DNA of 64,000 nt from Marinibaculum pumilum (GCF_042646425.1 NZ_JBHRTR010000023.1:124001-188000), one strand, 5' to 3'. Positions 8,580-16,718 are shown, numbered from the stretch's first letter. A program made the numbers and translations. The notes: generated by a model from the letters alone, not told the origin.

Positions 8580-9305
8580 ATGACAGCAACGGCTGAGAAC
8601 ATGCGCGCGGCCTGGCTGGAGGCACGGCTGGACCTCCTGCAGCGGGAAAAGGCGGCAGCCCGGCTGCGCGACGAGCTGACGGCTGCGCGCATGGCATTGC
8701 CGCGCCTGCCGGTGGACAAGGACTATCGCTTCATGACGGCGGCGGGCGAAAGGGGCCTGGAGGAACTGTTCGACCGACGCAGCCAGCTCATCGTCTACCA
8801 TTTCATGCTCGGTCCCGGATGGCAGGCGGGCTGCCCCGGCTGTTCCTTTCTGGCCGATCACCTGGACGGCACCCTGGCCCATCTGAACCATCACGACGTG
8901 ACGGTGACGGCGGTGTCCCGCGCACCGTTGCCGGAGATCGAGGCCTACCGCCGGCGCATGGGCTGGCAGTTCCCCTGGGCCTCGTCCCACGGCAGCGACT
9001 TCAACTACGACTTCCACGTCTCCTTCACCGAGGCGCAGCGGCAGGGCCGGGTGTTCTACAACTTCACCTGGATGGAGGGCAGCGAGGTGGGGGAGGAGAA
9101 TCCGGGGGTCAGCTGTTTCGAGCGCGATCCGGACGGCCGTGTCTTCCACACCTATTCCAGCTATGCCCGCGGGCCGGAGAGCCTGATCACTACCTACATG
9201 ATCCTCGACCTCGCGCCGAAGGGGCGCAACGAGGCGGAGATCATGGACTGGATGCGCCGGCACGATGAGTACGAGGTGCTGCCGGCTGCGGCCGGCCACC
9301 GTTAG
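8580..9305 (+). CDS. DUF899 family (thioredoxin-like fold) protein
   Basis: This 241-residue protein has the DUF899 signature: LPRLPVDKDYRF near the N-terminus, the redox-like motif GWQAGCPGCSFLADHLD (CPGC at about residues 83-86) and GMGWQFPW-like and GSDFNYDFHVSF blocks. Members are often called dithiol-disulphide isomerase-like, but the physiological role is not known. A purine-rich GGACGGAGAG precedes the ATG. It is controlled in all likelihood by the divergent MarR protein. The following VOC gene may be in the same transcript (57-base gap). Confidence 0.88.
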   Translation: MTATAENMRAAWLEARLDLLQREKAAARLRDELTAARMALPRLPVDKDYRFMTAAGERGLEELFDRRSQLIVYHFMLGPGWQAGCPGCSFLADHLDGTLAHLNHHDVTVTAVSRAPLPEIEAYRRRMGWQFPWASSHGSDFNYDFHVSFTEAQRQGRVFYNFTWMEGSEVGEENPGVSCFERDPDGRVFHTYSSYARGPESLITTYMILDLAPKGRNEAEIMDWMRRHDEYEVLPAAAGHR

Positions 9306-9362
9306 ACGGGTCGGCAGCGCACCACCTTCCGAGGCACGCAGACAGCAACGAGGAGTAGGCTG

Positions 9363-10142
9363 ATGGCCAGCCAACAGGGACGGTTCGTCTGGTACGAGCT
9401 GATGACGACCGATACGGCAGCGGCGGAGCGCTTCTACCGCGAGGTGGTTGGCTGGTCGGCGGCCGATGCCGGGATGCCGGACATGGCCTACACGATCCTC
9501 TCCGCCGGGGAGGCGCCTGTCGGCGGCCTGATGGCACTGCCTGCGGAGGTCGCCGCGGCCGGCGGGCAGCCGGGCTGGATCGGCTATATCGCGGTCGACG
9601 ACGCGGAGGCGATGGCAGAGCGCGCCAAGGCTGCGGGCGGCGCGGTGCATCGTGCGCCCGAGGACACTCCCGGGATCGGCCGCTTTGCCGTCATCGGCGA
9701 CCCGCACGGCGCCGTCTTCGCCCTGTTCCAGGCCACGGATGGCGGCGAAGGGCCGCCTGCCGCACCGATGGGCACCCCCGGCCATGTCGGCTGGCGCGAA
9801 TTGATGGCCGGCGACCTGGACAGCGCCTTCACCTTCTATGCCGGCCTGTTCGGCTGGACGAAGGCGGAAGCGCATGACATGGGGCCGATGGGTGTCTATC
9901 AGCTCTTCGCCACCGGCGGCGAGACGGCCGGCGGCATGATGACGAAGCCTGCAGAGGTGCCGGCGCCGTACTGGGGCTATTACTTCAACGTGCCCGAGAT
10001 CGAAGCCGCCGCCGCCCGCGTGAAAGCTGCAGGCGGGCAGCTGATCAACGGACCGATGGAGGTCCCCGGCGGCTCCTGGGTCATGCAGGGGCTGGATCCG
10101 CAGGGCGCCCTGTTCGCCCTGGTGGCGCCGCCGAAGGGTTGA
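9363..10142 (+). CDS. Two-domain VOC (glyoxalase/bleomycin-resistance) family protein
   Basis: This 259-residue protein contains two tandem VOC modules. The first opens FVWYELMTTDTAAAERFYRE and closes with VIGDPHGAVFALFQ; the second opens VGWRELMAGDLDSAFTFYAG and closes with GLDPQGALFALV. The paired babbb modules form one metal-binding site in this superfamily, which covers glyoxalases, extradiol dioxygenases and antibiotic-binding proteins. The specific substrate cannot be told. A ribosome binding site, AACGAGGAG, precedes the start. It lies after DUF899 on the same strand. Confidence 0.9.
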   Translation: MASQQGRFVWYELMTTDTAAAERFYREVVGWSAADAGMPDMAYTILSAGEAPVGGLMALPAEVAAAGGQPGWIGYIAVDDAEAMAERAKAAGGAVHRAPEDTPGIGRFAVIGDPHGAVFALFQATDGGEGPPAAPMGTPGHVGWRELMAGDLDSAFTFYAGLFGWTKAEAHDMGPMGVYQLFATGGETAGGMMTKPAEVPAPYWGYYFNVPEIEAAAARVKAAGGQLINGPMEVPGGSWVMQGLDPQGALFALVAPPKG

Positions 10143-10179
10143 GGCGCGGGCGGCCCGGTACCGGTGGACCGGTGGCGGA

Positions 10180-10593
10180 TCAGAACGGCTTCACCATTGC
10201 AAGGAAGACCACCGCCGGTGCCGCCAGCAGCAGAAGCGGCAGGCCGAAGCGTGCCGCCATGTCCGGCGCAGCGTCTTCGGCCTGCCGGCGCAGCCGGCCG
10301 GCGAGGCCCCCGTGCAGGGCCGAAAGCAGCACCACCAGGGCCAGCTTGGCCATCAGCCACGGCGCCGTGAACCAGCCGGCCTCTACGGCGAGCCACAGCC
10401 CCAGCGCCCAGGTTGCCGCCATTGCCGGGACCGTGGCACGGCGGTCCCAGCGCAGTGCCAGGACGGCGATCCCGGCATCGGCCCTTGTGCTGGCCGCACG
10501 CAACGCCAGTGCGGCCAGCAGCATGCCGGCCAGCCACAGCAGGGCGGCACAGAGATGCGCCGCCCTGAGCCAGGGATAGAGCTGGTCGACCAT
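10180..10593 (-). CDS. CopD/HemJ-like integral membrane protein
   Basis: This 137-residue protein has four predicted membrane helices. It starts MVDQLYPWLRAAHLCAALLW, where the histidine in the first helix is typical of the CopD/HemJ (DUF2269-like) group. WDRRATVPAMAATWALG and a later histidine (LSALHGG) also fit. The chosen ATG gives a normal N-terminus; the longer open frame is the antisense of its neighbour. It is the last gene of a four-gene operon led by the ArsR-type regulator. Haem or copper binding is possible but unproven; HemJ itself usually has a cytoplasmic extension that is lacking here. Confidence 0.68.
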   Translation of the reverse strand: MVDQLYPWLRAAHLCAALLWLAGMLLAALALRAASTRADAGIAVLALRWDRRATVPAMAATWALGLWLAVEAGWFTAPWLMAKLALVVLLSALHGGLAGRLRRQAEDAAPDMAARFGLPLLLLAAPAVVFLAMVKPF

Positions 10594-10594
10594 C

Positions 10595-10882
10595 TCAGCT
10601 TCCGGCCTGCCGGCGCGACAGCCAGCGCTCGTTGACGAGCCCGCCGAAGGGCAGCATGGCGCCGAGCAGGAGCCGGCCGGAAGCCCGCCAGGGCAGCTCG
10701 CCGGCCGCGCAGCTGCGCGCCAGCAGCCAGAGAAAGGCGAGGAAGGCCGTGCCATGCACCGGCCCCATCACCGCCGCCGGCAGGCCGGCGAGATGCTTCA
10801 GCGGCACGGCGATTCCGATCAGGACGAGCAGGGTGATCGCTTCCGCGACCGCCGCGAGCCGCAGGGGGCGAAGCGGCGCCAT
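10595..10882 (-). CDS. DUF3817 family small membrane protein
   Basis: This 95-residue protein has three hydrophobic segments and the family pattern LRLAAVAEAITLLVLIGIAV, then PLKHLAGLPAAVMGPVHGTA. DUF3817 proteins commonly sit beside regulators or transporters and have no assigned activity. Its start overlaps the stop of the upstream coiled-coil gene in a TGATG junction, and it ends one base before the next start, so the operon is tightly coupled. Confidence 0.8.
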   Translation of the reverse strand: MAPLRPLRLAAVAEAITLLVLIGIAVPLKHLAGLPAAVMGPVHGTAFLAFLWLLARSCAAGELPWRASGRLLLGAMLPFGGLVNERWLSRRQAGS

Positions 10883-11145
10883 CAGGCGACTTCGCGCAGC
10901 AGGCCGTCGATCGCGTCGAGCCGCGCCCGAACCGCCGCCACGTCCGATTGCAGCGACCGCATCGCCGCGGCGGCCTCGACCTGCGCGGCTGCGGCGCGGT
11001 CGGCAAGGGCGCGCAGCTCCACCTGCGCGTCCTGGGCGGCGCGGCCGGCGCGGGCCACGGCGAGATACTTCATGCCGAAGATCGCGAGGATGGTCGCCAG
11101 TACCAGGACGGTGACCAGGAGGAAAAGCGAGGCATGGTCGTTCAT
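10882..11145 (-). CDS. Small membrane-anchored coiled-coil protein, function unknown
   Basis: I do not recognise a family for this 87-residue protein. An N-terminal transmembrane helix (about residues 5-30, LFLLVTVLVLATILAIFGM) is followed by an alanine-rich region with heptad-like spacing, AQVELRALADRAAAAQVEAA, probably a coiled coil to the C-terminus. It is tightly packed between the ArsR-type regulator (seven-base gap) and DUF3817 (overlap), which supports it as a real gene. It may be a scaffold or partner for the two small membrane proteins after it. Confidence 0.68.
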   Translation of the reverse strand: MNDHASLFLLVTVLVLATILAIFGMKYLAVARAGRAAQDAQVELRALADRAAAAQVEAAAAMRSLQSDVAAVRARLDAIDGLLREVA

Positions 11146-11152
11146 GGGATCC

Positions 11153-11548
11153 TCATTTGGAAGGTGCCGGCCGGGATGTCGGGAGCGGCGCTGTCAGCCC
11201 CCCGGCAGCCTCGGCCAGGCTCTGCGGGCTGATGCGGAAGTCGAAGGCCGTCGTGGCGAACCAGTTCAGGGTCTTGCCGTCGGGCGCGATCTCCATGCGG
11301 CTTTCCACCAGGCCGGCACGCTCCAGCCGCTTCAGGTGCATGTGCAGCAGCGGCCGGCCCATGTTCAGGTCGCGGGCCAGCTGGCTGACATAGGCGCGGC
11401 CCTGCCGGTGGAGCAGCCCGAGGATGCGCAGCCGGTGCGGGTTGGCGAGGGCTTCCAGCGCGGCGAGGAGCCGGTCGCCGTCGGGCGCTGCGCCGCCAGG
11501 GGGGGCTTCCCCGTGGCGTTCCAACCCTTGCCGCTCCGCCTTCGTCAT
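11153..11548 (-). CDS. ArsR-type winged-helix transcriptional regulator
   Basis: This 131-residue protein has the ArsR-like helix-turn-helix: LEALANPHRLRILGLLHRQG, then YVSQLARDLNMGRPLLHMHLKRLERAGLV and the wing around DGKTLNWF. The cysteine metal sites of classical ArsR (ELCVCDL) are absent, so it does not look like an arsenic sensor. It leads the four-gene operon of small membrane proteins. Two 18-bp inverted repeats in its promoter probably form its own operator. The region just before the ATG has no strong ribosome binding site at the usual distance, so translation may be weak. Confidence 0.82.
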   Translation of the reverse strand: MTKAERQGLERHGEAPPGGAAPDGDRLLAALEALANPHRLRILGLLHRQGRAYVSQLARDLNMGRPLLHMHLKRLERAGLVESRMEIAPDGKTLNWFATTAFDFRISPQSLAEAAGGLTAPLPTSRPAPSK

Positions 11549-11565
11549 CCCTCGCAGTCACCCTA

Positions 11566-11603
11566 TGTCAGAATTTTCTGACACCTATCAGATTCATCTG
11601 ACA
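11566..11603. promoter_or_regulatory. Two 18-bp inverted repeats on one DNA face, probable ArsR-type operator
   Basis: The first repeat (11566-11583) is TGTCAGAA-TT-TTCTGACA, a perfect palindrome. The second (11586-11603) is TATCAGA-TTCA-TCTGACA, with one mismatch. Their centres are 20 bp apart, close to two helical turns, as expected for cooperative dimers. They lie between the start of the regulator and the divergent aldo/keto reductase gene, so both may be controlled. Confidence 0.72.
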
Positions 11604-11676
11604 TATAGCAAGCCGGTGGCCGTGGGAGGGGCAGGGACCTACCTAGTAGTGGTCAATCGGAAGACAGGAGCACCGC

Positions 11677-12609
11677 ATGCATCGGCACAGCCACCCAAGC
11701 AGGCGCGGCGTGCTGGCTGGCGCCGCCGCCCTCGCGGCGGCGGCGGCACTGCCGCGAGGCGCCGCAAGGAGCGCGGCGCCGACGCCCGGCACCCGCCGCA
11801 TCCCCTCAACGGGGGCGGAAATCCCGGCCGTCGGCCTGGGCACCTGGATCACCTTCAATGTCGGCAGCGATCCGGCCCTGCGGGCCGAATGCGTCGCGGT
11901 GATGGAGGCCTTCTTCGCCGCCGGCGGCGGTGTCATCGATTCCTCGCCGATGTACGGCTCCGCGCAGCCGGTGGTCGGCCATGGCCTGCAGGCGTTGGGC
12001 CATCCGGAAGGCCTGTATGCGGCCGACAAGATCTGGACCTCGTCGGGCGAGGAGGGGCCGTCGCAGATCGCCCGCAGCCGCGACCACTGGACCGTCCCGC
12101 GCTTCGACCTGCTCCAGGTGCACAACCTGCGGGCCTGGGAGGCCCATCTGCCGACCCTGCAGCAGATGAAGGCCGACGGGCGGCTGCGCCATGTCGGTAT
12201 CACCACATCGCACGGCCGCCGCCACGACGAATTCGAGCAGGTGATGCGCAGTCACGACCTGGACTGCGTACAGCTGACCTACAACATCGTCGACCGGGAG
12301 GCGGAGGCACGGCTGCTGCCGCTGGCGCAGGACCGCGGCATGGCGGTGATCGTCAACCGGCCGTTCCGGCAGGGCGCGCTGATCCGGCAGCTGGCCGGCG
12401 CGCCGCTGCCGCCGGGCGCAGCGGAAGTCGGCGCCGCCAGCTGGGCCCAGGTGCTGCTGAAATACATCCTTTCGCATCCTGCCGTGACCGTCGCGATCCC
12501 GGCCACCCGGGTGGTCGGCCATGTGCAGGAGAACAAGCAGGCGGCCCTGGGCGCGATGCCGGACCCGGCGATGCGCGCCCGCTGGGCCGCCCATGTGGCG
12601 GAACTCTAG
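11677..12609 (+). CDS. Aldo/keto reductase with Tat signal peptide
   Basis: This 310-residue protein begins with a twin-arginine signal, SRRGVLAGAAALAAAAAL, so it is probably exported folded with its cofactor. The aldo/keto reductase catalytic tetrad is present as Asp88, Tyr93, Lys118 and His149 (VIDSSPMYGSA, ADKIW, LQVHN). KYILSHPAVTVAIPATRVVG matches the C-terminal NADP-binding block. Export of an aldo/keto reductase is less common than a cytoplasmic location. It is divergent from the ArsR-type operon and shares its operator region. Confidence 0.88.
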   Translation: MHRHSHPSRRGVLAGAAALAAAAALPRGAARSAAPTPGTRRIPSTGAEIPAVGLGTWITFNVGSDPALRAECVAVMEAFFAAGGGVIDSSPMYGSAQPVVGHGLQALGHPEGLYAADKIWTSSGEEGPSQIARSRDHWTVPRFDLLQVHNLRAWEAHLPTLQQMKADGRLRHVGITTSHGRRHDEFEQVMRSHDLDCVQLTYNIVDREAEARLLPLAQDRGMAVIVNRPFRQGALIRQLAGAPLPPGAAEVGAASWAQVLLKYILSHPAVTVAIPATRVVGHVQENKQAALGAMPDPAMRARWAAHVAEL

Positions 12610-12635
12610 GCCGGCTTGCGCGCGCGTGCGGCCGT

Positions 12636-12998
12636 TCAGCCTGCCGCCGGCTGCGGGTGCTGCAGGGCGACATTGCCGGCGAGCAGGTCCGCCGGGGTGA
12701 GGGCCGTGCCGCTGACCGCGACCTGGTCGAAATACCCGTACCAGCCGGACTCGCGGATCGCCGCCTCGAAACCGCGCTGGAATTCCGCGGAAGGCACGCG
12801 GTAGACGCAGAAGAAGTCGTAGGGGGCGCGATGGTCGGTGGCGGGGTCGTTGTAGCCCCAGCCGAGGACTTCCACCCCCTGCTCGGCAAGGCCGCCGACC
12901 GCGCCCAGGATGCCGTCGGCGAAAGCCCGTCGCTCGGCTTCGTCGAGCGACAGCCAGGCCGGGCGGTAGTTGTAGAGTTCGACGAATATCTGCTGCAT
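12636..12998 (-). CDS. Conserved small protein, probably DUF6616 family
   Basis: This 120-residue protein starts MQQIFVELYNYRPAWLSLDE. It has the phrase GAVGGLAEQGVEVLGWGYND followed by APYDFFCVYRVPS, which I associate with a small alpha/beta-barrel-like family recently numbered DUF6616. The family name is from memory. The ATG was chosen because the same frame upstream is the antisense of the GlxA-type gene. It lies 22 bases downstream of that regulator on the same strand, so co-transcription is likely. Function unknown. Confidence 0.68.
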   Translation of the reverse strand: MQQIFVELYNYRPAWLSLDEAERRAFADGILGAVGGLAEQGVEVLGWGYNDPATDHRAPYDFFCVYRVPSAEFQRGFEAAIRESGWYGYFDQVAVSGTALTPADLLAGNVALQHPQPAAG

Positions 12999-13020
12999 CT
13001 CCGGTCCTTCCTTGCGTGGG

Positions 13021-14016
13021 TCACGGGCAGGCCGGCACCGATGCCGGCCGGGCGAAGCGACTGCGATACTGTGCCGGCACCATGCCGTAGCGGCGCAGGA
13101 AACAGCGCCGCAGATTCTGTTCGTCGCCGAAGCCGCAGCGGCGGGCGACCTGCTTGATCGGCAGCTGCGGGTCCAGCAATGCCTGGCAGGCGGCCTCCAG
13201 CCGCAGCAGTTCCACCGTCCTGGCGGGGGTCCTGCCGGCGGCCCGGGCATAGCGCCTGGCGAAGGTGCGCGGCGCCATGCCGGCCCTGGCGGCGAGTGCC
13301 TCGACCCGCAGGTCGGCATCCAGGTTGTCGACGATCCAGGCATGCAGCCGGTCGAAGGCCGGATCCGCCGCCGTCTGGGAGGCGAGGGCGCTGGAGAACT
13401 GGCGCTGCTCCCCCGGGCGCTTGACGAACATCACCATCAGCCGGGCCAGCTGCATGGCGGCGGCATGGCCGTGGTCCTCCTCCACCAGCGCCAGGGCAAG
13501 GTCGATGCCTGCGGTGAAGCCGGCGGAACTCCATACCGGTCCGTCATGCACGAAGATCGGCTCCGGTTCGACCGACACGGCGGGGTGGCGGCGCTGCAGT
13601 TCGCCGGCCGCCTCCCAGTGGGTGGCGAGACGCCGTCCCTCGGCAAGGCCGGCAGCGGCCAGAAGAAAGGCGCCGGTGCAGACGGAACACAGGCGCCGCG
13701 CCGCCGCGCCGTTGCCGGCGAGCCATGCCACGAGGTTGGGCGGCACGGGCGGTGCCTGCGGCGGTCCGCCGCCGGGCACGATGATGGTATCGATCGCGGC
13801 GGGGTCGATCGCGTCCAGCGCCAGGGTGTCGATCGACAGGCCGGAGACGGAGCGTATCGGACCGCCCGGGACCGAGGCGACCGCCACCCGGTAGGCCGGC
13901 GGCGATTGCGACAGGACATGGCCGGACACCACAGTGAAGGCGTCTGCCGGCCCGACCAGGTCGAGCAGCGCGACCTCCTCGAAGGCGAGGAGCAGGATCG
14001 TCCGCGTCTTCGCCAT
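13021..14016 (-). CDS. GlxA-family transcriptional regulator (DJ-1/PfpI domain plus AraC helix-turn-helix)
   Basis: This 331-residue protein has an N-terminal DJ-1/PfpI domain (residues about 5-190) with the nucleophile-elbow segment SVCTGAFLLAAAGL, and a C-terminal AraC-type DNA-binding domain (about 230-325). The latter has RVEALAARAGMAPRTFARRY as the first helix-turn-helix and QVARRCGFGDEQNLRRCF as the second. Such regulators usually activate catabolic genes for nitrogenous compounds. The start MAKTRTILLL was chosen as the first methionine directly before the first strand of the domain. Its upstream neighbour is a stand-alone DJ-1/PfpI enzyme on the same strand, a likely functional partner. 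Confidence 0.9.
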   Translation of the reverse strand: MAKTRTILLLAFEEVALLDLVGPADAFTVVSGHVLSQSPPAYRVAVASVPGGPIRSVSGLSIDTLALDAIDPAAIDTIIVPGGGPPQAPPVPPNLVAWLAGNGAAARRLCSVCTGAFLLAAAGLAEGRRLATHWEAAGELQRRHPAVSVEPEPIFVHDGPVWSSAGFTAGIDLALALVEEDHGHAAAMQLARLMVMFVKRPGEQRQFSSALASQTAADPAFDRLHAWIVDNLDADLRVEALAARAGMAPRTFARRYARAAGRTPARTVELLRLEAACQALLDPQLPIKQVARRCGFGDEQNLRRCFLRRYGMVPAQYRSRFARPASVPACP

Positions 14017-14135
14017 CCGCCGTCGCTCCACCATGCCGATCCTGCCGCGAAGGCTAGCGTCTTCGCGACGGCGCCGCCATCGATCCTCCAATGCAGCAGG
14101 GGCGCTGCGGGTCACGGCCGGGCCCCCGGCCGCGG

Positions 14136-14825
14136 TCAGTCCGCGCCGGCAGGCTGTCGACGGTCGCGGACGGCCTGCAGCCGCTCCAGCGGCATCAGTT
14201 CCGCCAGCTGGCCGCGGGCAGCCGCCAATGTCTCTGCCGGCGCCAGTTCCGGCCGCCCGGTCCCAAATGGGGGCTCCGGCGCATATTCGAACAGAAGCTC
14301 GAACAGCCTGCCAGCCTCCTCGCCCATGATCTGCCCGATCATCGCGATGCCGAAGTCGACCCCGGCGGTCATCCCGCCGCCCGTCGCGCGGTTGCGGTCA
14401 ATGACCACACGGGCGTCGGTCGGAATCGCGCCGAACAGGGCCAGGCTCTCCCGCGCGTACCAGTAGCTCGCCGCGCGGTAGCCCTGCAGCAGGCCGGCCG
14501 CGCCCAGCAGCAGGGAGCCGTTGCAGACGCTCGTCACCCAGCCGGCCCGTGCGCCCCGGTCGGCGACGAAGTCCAGCGTACGGTCATCCTCCAGCTGGGC
14601 GAACAGGGCCTTCGTGTTGCCGGGCACGAACAGAATGTCCGGGTCCTGCCAGCAATCCTCCAGGCCGTGGCTGGCCAGCACGGTGACGCCGGCATCCGAC
14701 GGCACGGGCCCCTTCTCATGCCAGACGGTCTGGCACTGGACGTCCGGCAGCATGCCGAAGGCCTGCATCGGGGCGGCAAGGTCGATGAAGGTGAAGCCCG
14801 GAAAGACGAAAGACAGGACTTTCAT
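14136..14825 (-). CDS. DJ-1/PfpI family protein, isonitrile hydratase-like
   Basis: This 229-residue protein has the DJ-1 fold with the catalytic cysteine at residue 101 in TSVCNGSLLLGAAGLL, the same position as in Pseudomonas isocyanide hydratase (InhA). The flanking phrase GYRAASYWYARE is also close to that group. The likely reaction is hydration of an isonitrile to an N-substituted formamide, though many DJ-1 relatives have other roles. The ATG at 14825 gives the natural N-terminus MKVLSFVFPGF; an upstream extension would cross a tandem repeat. The adjacent GlxA-type regulator has the same fold. Confidence 0.78.
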   Translation of the reverse strand: MKVLSFVFPGFTFIDLAAPMQAFGMLPDVQCQTVWHEKGPVPSDAGVTVLASHGLEDCWQDPDILFVPGNTKALFAQLEDDRTLDFVADRGARAGWVTSVCNGSLLLGAAGLLQGYRAASYWYARESLALFGAIPTDARVVIDRNRATGGGMTAGVDFGIAMIGQIMGEEAGRLFELLFEYAPEPPFGTGRPELAPAETLAAARGQLAELMPLERLQAVRDRRQPAGAD

Positions 14826-14934
14826 GGTCGGCACTCCCTGGACGGCGGCTCTGCTTCCGTTCCGAAGCTTGCCGGCGCCGGCGCCGGCGCGGCAATGACA
14901 GCCAGCCGTCATTTCCTGCCAGGCGGCGCCGGCC

Positions 14935-14979
14935 ATGACCGCACCGGGCATCACCGCACTGGGCATGGGCGCACCGGTT
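14935..14979. repeat. Short tandem array, three imperfect 15-bp units
   Basis: Three adjacent 15-mers begin ATGACCGCACCGGGC, ATCACCGCACTGGGC and ATGGGCGCACCGGTT. They sit between the DJ-1 gene and the DUF6064 gene. The unit length and base composition resemble the larger arrays at 20601, 29802 and 50815. Confidence 0.6.
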
Positions 14980-15078
14980 CTTGTCACCGCGCATCTGCGA
15001 GGCAGATTCCCATGGGCGACAAGGCCGGTGAGCCAGGGGCTTGCGCGCCTGGGAAGATCGAAGGATTGCGGCGACGGG

Positions 15079-15804
15079 ATGCTGGCAGACCTGACGACAT
15101 ACCGCCCGGAGGACTTCCTGCTGTTCGGGCCGGAGGTCTACTGGCGCCTGTTCGCGCTGCAGAACGCCGCACTCTGGCCGCTACATGTCGCAACGACGGC
15201 CTTCGGACTGTTCCTGTGCGCCGTGGCATCGGTTCCGGAAGGGCAGGGAAAACCGCCTGCCGGGCACTGGCTGGTCCGGGGTGCGGCCACAGGACTGGCG
15301 CTGCTCTGGCTGCTTGTCGGCTGGACCTTCCTTCTGGACCGCTATTCTCCCGTCAACTGGGCGATCGACTATGCGGTCCCGCTCTTTGCGCTCGAGGCGG
15401 CGCTCCTGTTGGCCTGCGCTGTCCCGGCCGGCAGCCTGCAGCCTGCGGCCGGCTGGACGGCCCGTCGCATCGCCGGCCTCGGCCTTCTGGGCTACGCGGT
15501 CCTGCTGCATCCGTTGACCGGGCTGCTGGCGGGGCGGCCCTGGAACGAGGCGGAGGTCTTCGGTCTTGCGCCGGATCCGACCGCTATGGCGACCCTCGGC
15601 ATTCTGCTTGCCGCCGCGGACCGGGCTTCCGCCGGCCGCTGGCTGGTGCTGATCGGCATGGCCGTGCCGCTGGCCTGGTGCCTGGTCAGCGCCGCGACCC
15701 TGCTCACCCTCGGTGGCTGGGCCGGCTGGTTGCCGCTGGCCGCGGCCCTCCTGGCCGTCGCCGCGCTGGCAGCTGGCGGCCATCGCGGCCGGGCCGGCGG
15801 CTGA
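15079..15804 (+). CDS. DUF6064-like polytopic membrane protein
   Basis: This 241-residue protein has about seven hydrophobic segments. It begins MLADLTTYRPEDFLLFGPEV, followed by YWRLFALQNAALWPLHV, and later has FLLDRYSPVNWAIDYAVPLF, which fits the DUF6064 pattern. Internal ATG 15079 was chosen because the sequence upstream is a tandem repeat and low-complexity DNA. No function is known for this family. It stands alone between the DJ-1 gene and the secreted pair. Confidence 0.68.
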   Translation: MLADLTTYRPEDFLLFGPEVYWRLFALQNAALWPLHVATTAFGLFLCAVASVPEGQGKPPAGHWLVRGAATGLALLWLLVGWTFLLDRYSPVNWAIDYAVPLFALEAALLLACAVPAGSLQPAAGWTARRIAGLGLLGYAVLLHPLTGLLAGRPWNEAEVFGLAPDPTAMATLGILLAAADRASAGRWLVLIGMAVPLAWCLVSAATLLTLGGWAGWLPLAAALLAVAALAAGGHRGRAGG

Positions 15805-15959
15805 TCCCTCTCCCGGCGCTGCACTGACACGCCCCGGTCGGCGGGGCCGAACCGGGCAGGGGGCGCCGGCGCATCGGCGGGAACCGAATCACGGCCTCCA
15901 GGGTTCCGTTCGACGATGTTTGGAGTTCGGCGACCGCGGCCGCGGCGGGAAGGCCCTTT

Positions 15960-16610
15960 ATGATGCAATCTCCCCTGACCGACACCATGCGCAGGGCCGC
16001 AATGGTCCTGGCAGTAGGATGCCTTGCCCTGCCGGCGATGCCGGTCCGGGCGCTCGATTGCGGAAATCCGCTGGTGATGCCCGATTGCCGGGGCGACGCC
16101 GCGGGGGCCGGTTGCGGCATCCTCTACCTGCAGATTTCCAACCTGGTGGAGGACGGACCCGTCCTGAACGGCCTGTCCCTGGCACCTGAAGCTGCCGCGC
16201 GTGAAAGCGCGGCCCGGGGTCCTGCGGCCGCCCAGTGCGCCCTGGCCCCCAGCGGGCCGCTTCCGCCGGCGGATCCGGGAAGCCCGGACCGCGACTGCGT
16301 GGCGTTCCTGCTGCCCGCCTGCACCTACGGCATCCAGGCGGAGTTCGGCGATGGCAGCCGGTCGACGGCGGAAGGCATCCTCATCGCACCCTCTCGCAGC
16401 ACCGGGACCGCAGGTCGTGCCGATTGCGCGAAGGTCACTGTCGATCTGGCCGGCCGCCAGGTCTCCTCGACCGCACCGGACGACTGCGCCGGGGATGACG
16501 GCGCGCGGCCGCTGGCGAATATGGCGGCGGCGGAGATGCCGGTTTCCCTGGCTTCGGGGAACGATGTGACCGCGATCACGCATTCCGGCACGCATCGCGC
16601 GGAACCGTAA
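15960..16610 (+). CDS. Secreted cysteine-containing protein of unknown family (paralogue A)
   Basis: This 216-residue protein has a signal peptide (MVLAVGCLALPAMPVRA, ending near residue 31). The mature part begins LDCGNPLVMPDC. It shares an alignable skeleton with the next gene: DCG near the start, GCGILY against ACGVMY, DCVAFLLPACTYGIQAEFGDG against VCLAYFLPVGTYNVTATFADG, and DCAKVTVDLAGR against TCPQVSIDLAYR. It is longer by an insertion between the first two blocks and a polar C-terminal tail of about 40 residues. I recognise no domain. Cysteine pairs suggest a disulphide-stabilised beta-rich periplasmic or outer-surface protein. Confidence 0.75.
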   Translation: MMQSPLTDTMRRAAMVLAVGCLALPAMPVRALDCGNPLVMPDCRGDAAGAGCGILYLQISNLVEDGPVLNGLSLAPEAAARESAARGPAAAQCALAPSGPLPPADPGSPDRDCVAFLLPACTYGIQAEFGDGSRSTAEGILIAPSRSTGTAGRADCAKVTVDLAGRQVSSTAPDDCAGDDGARPLANMAAAEMPVSLASGNDVTAITHSGTHRAEP

Positions 16611-16718
16611 GGGAAGCGGCGTGTTCTCCGACTGATCCGCCAGGGCCGCTACGCTCGGAGGGGCGCAAGGATCTGGGGCCTGGATCTGGCGGGTGGGACA
16701 CACGGAAAGGACGGACAG

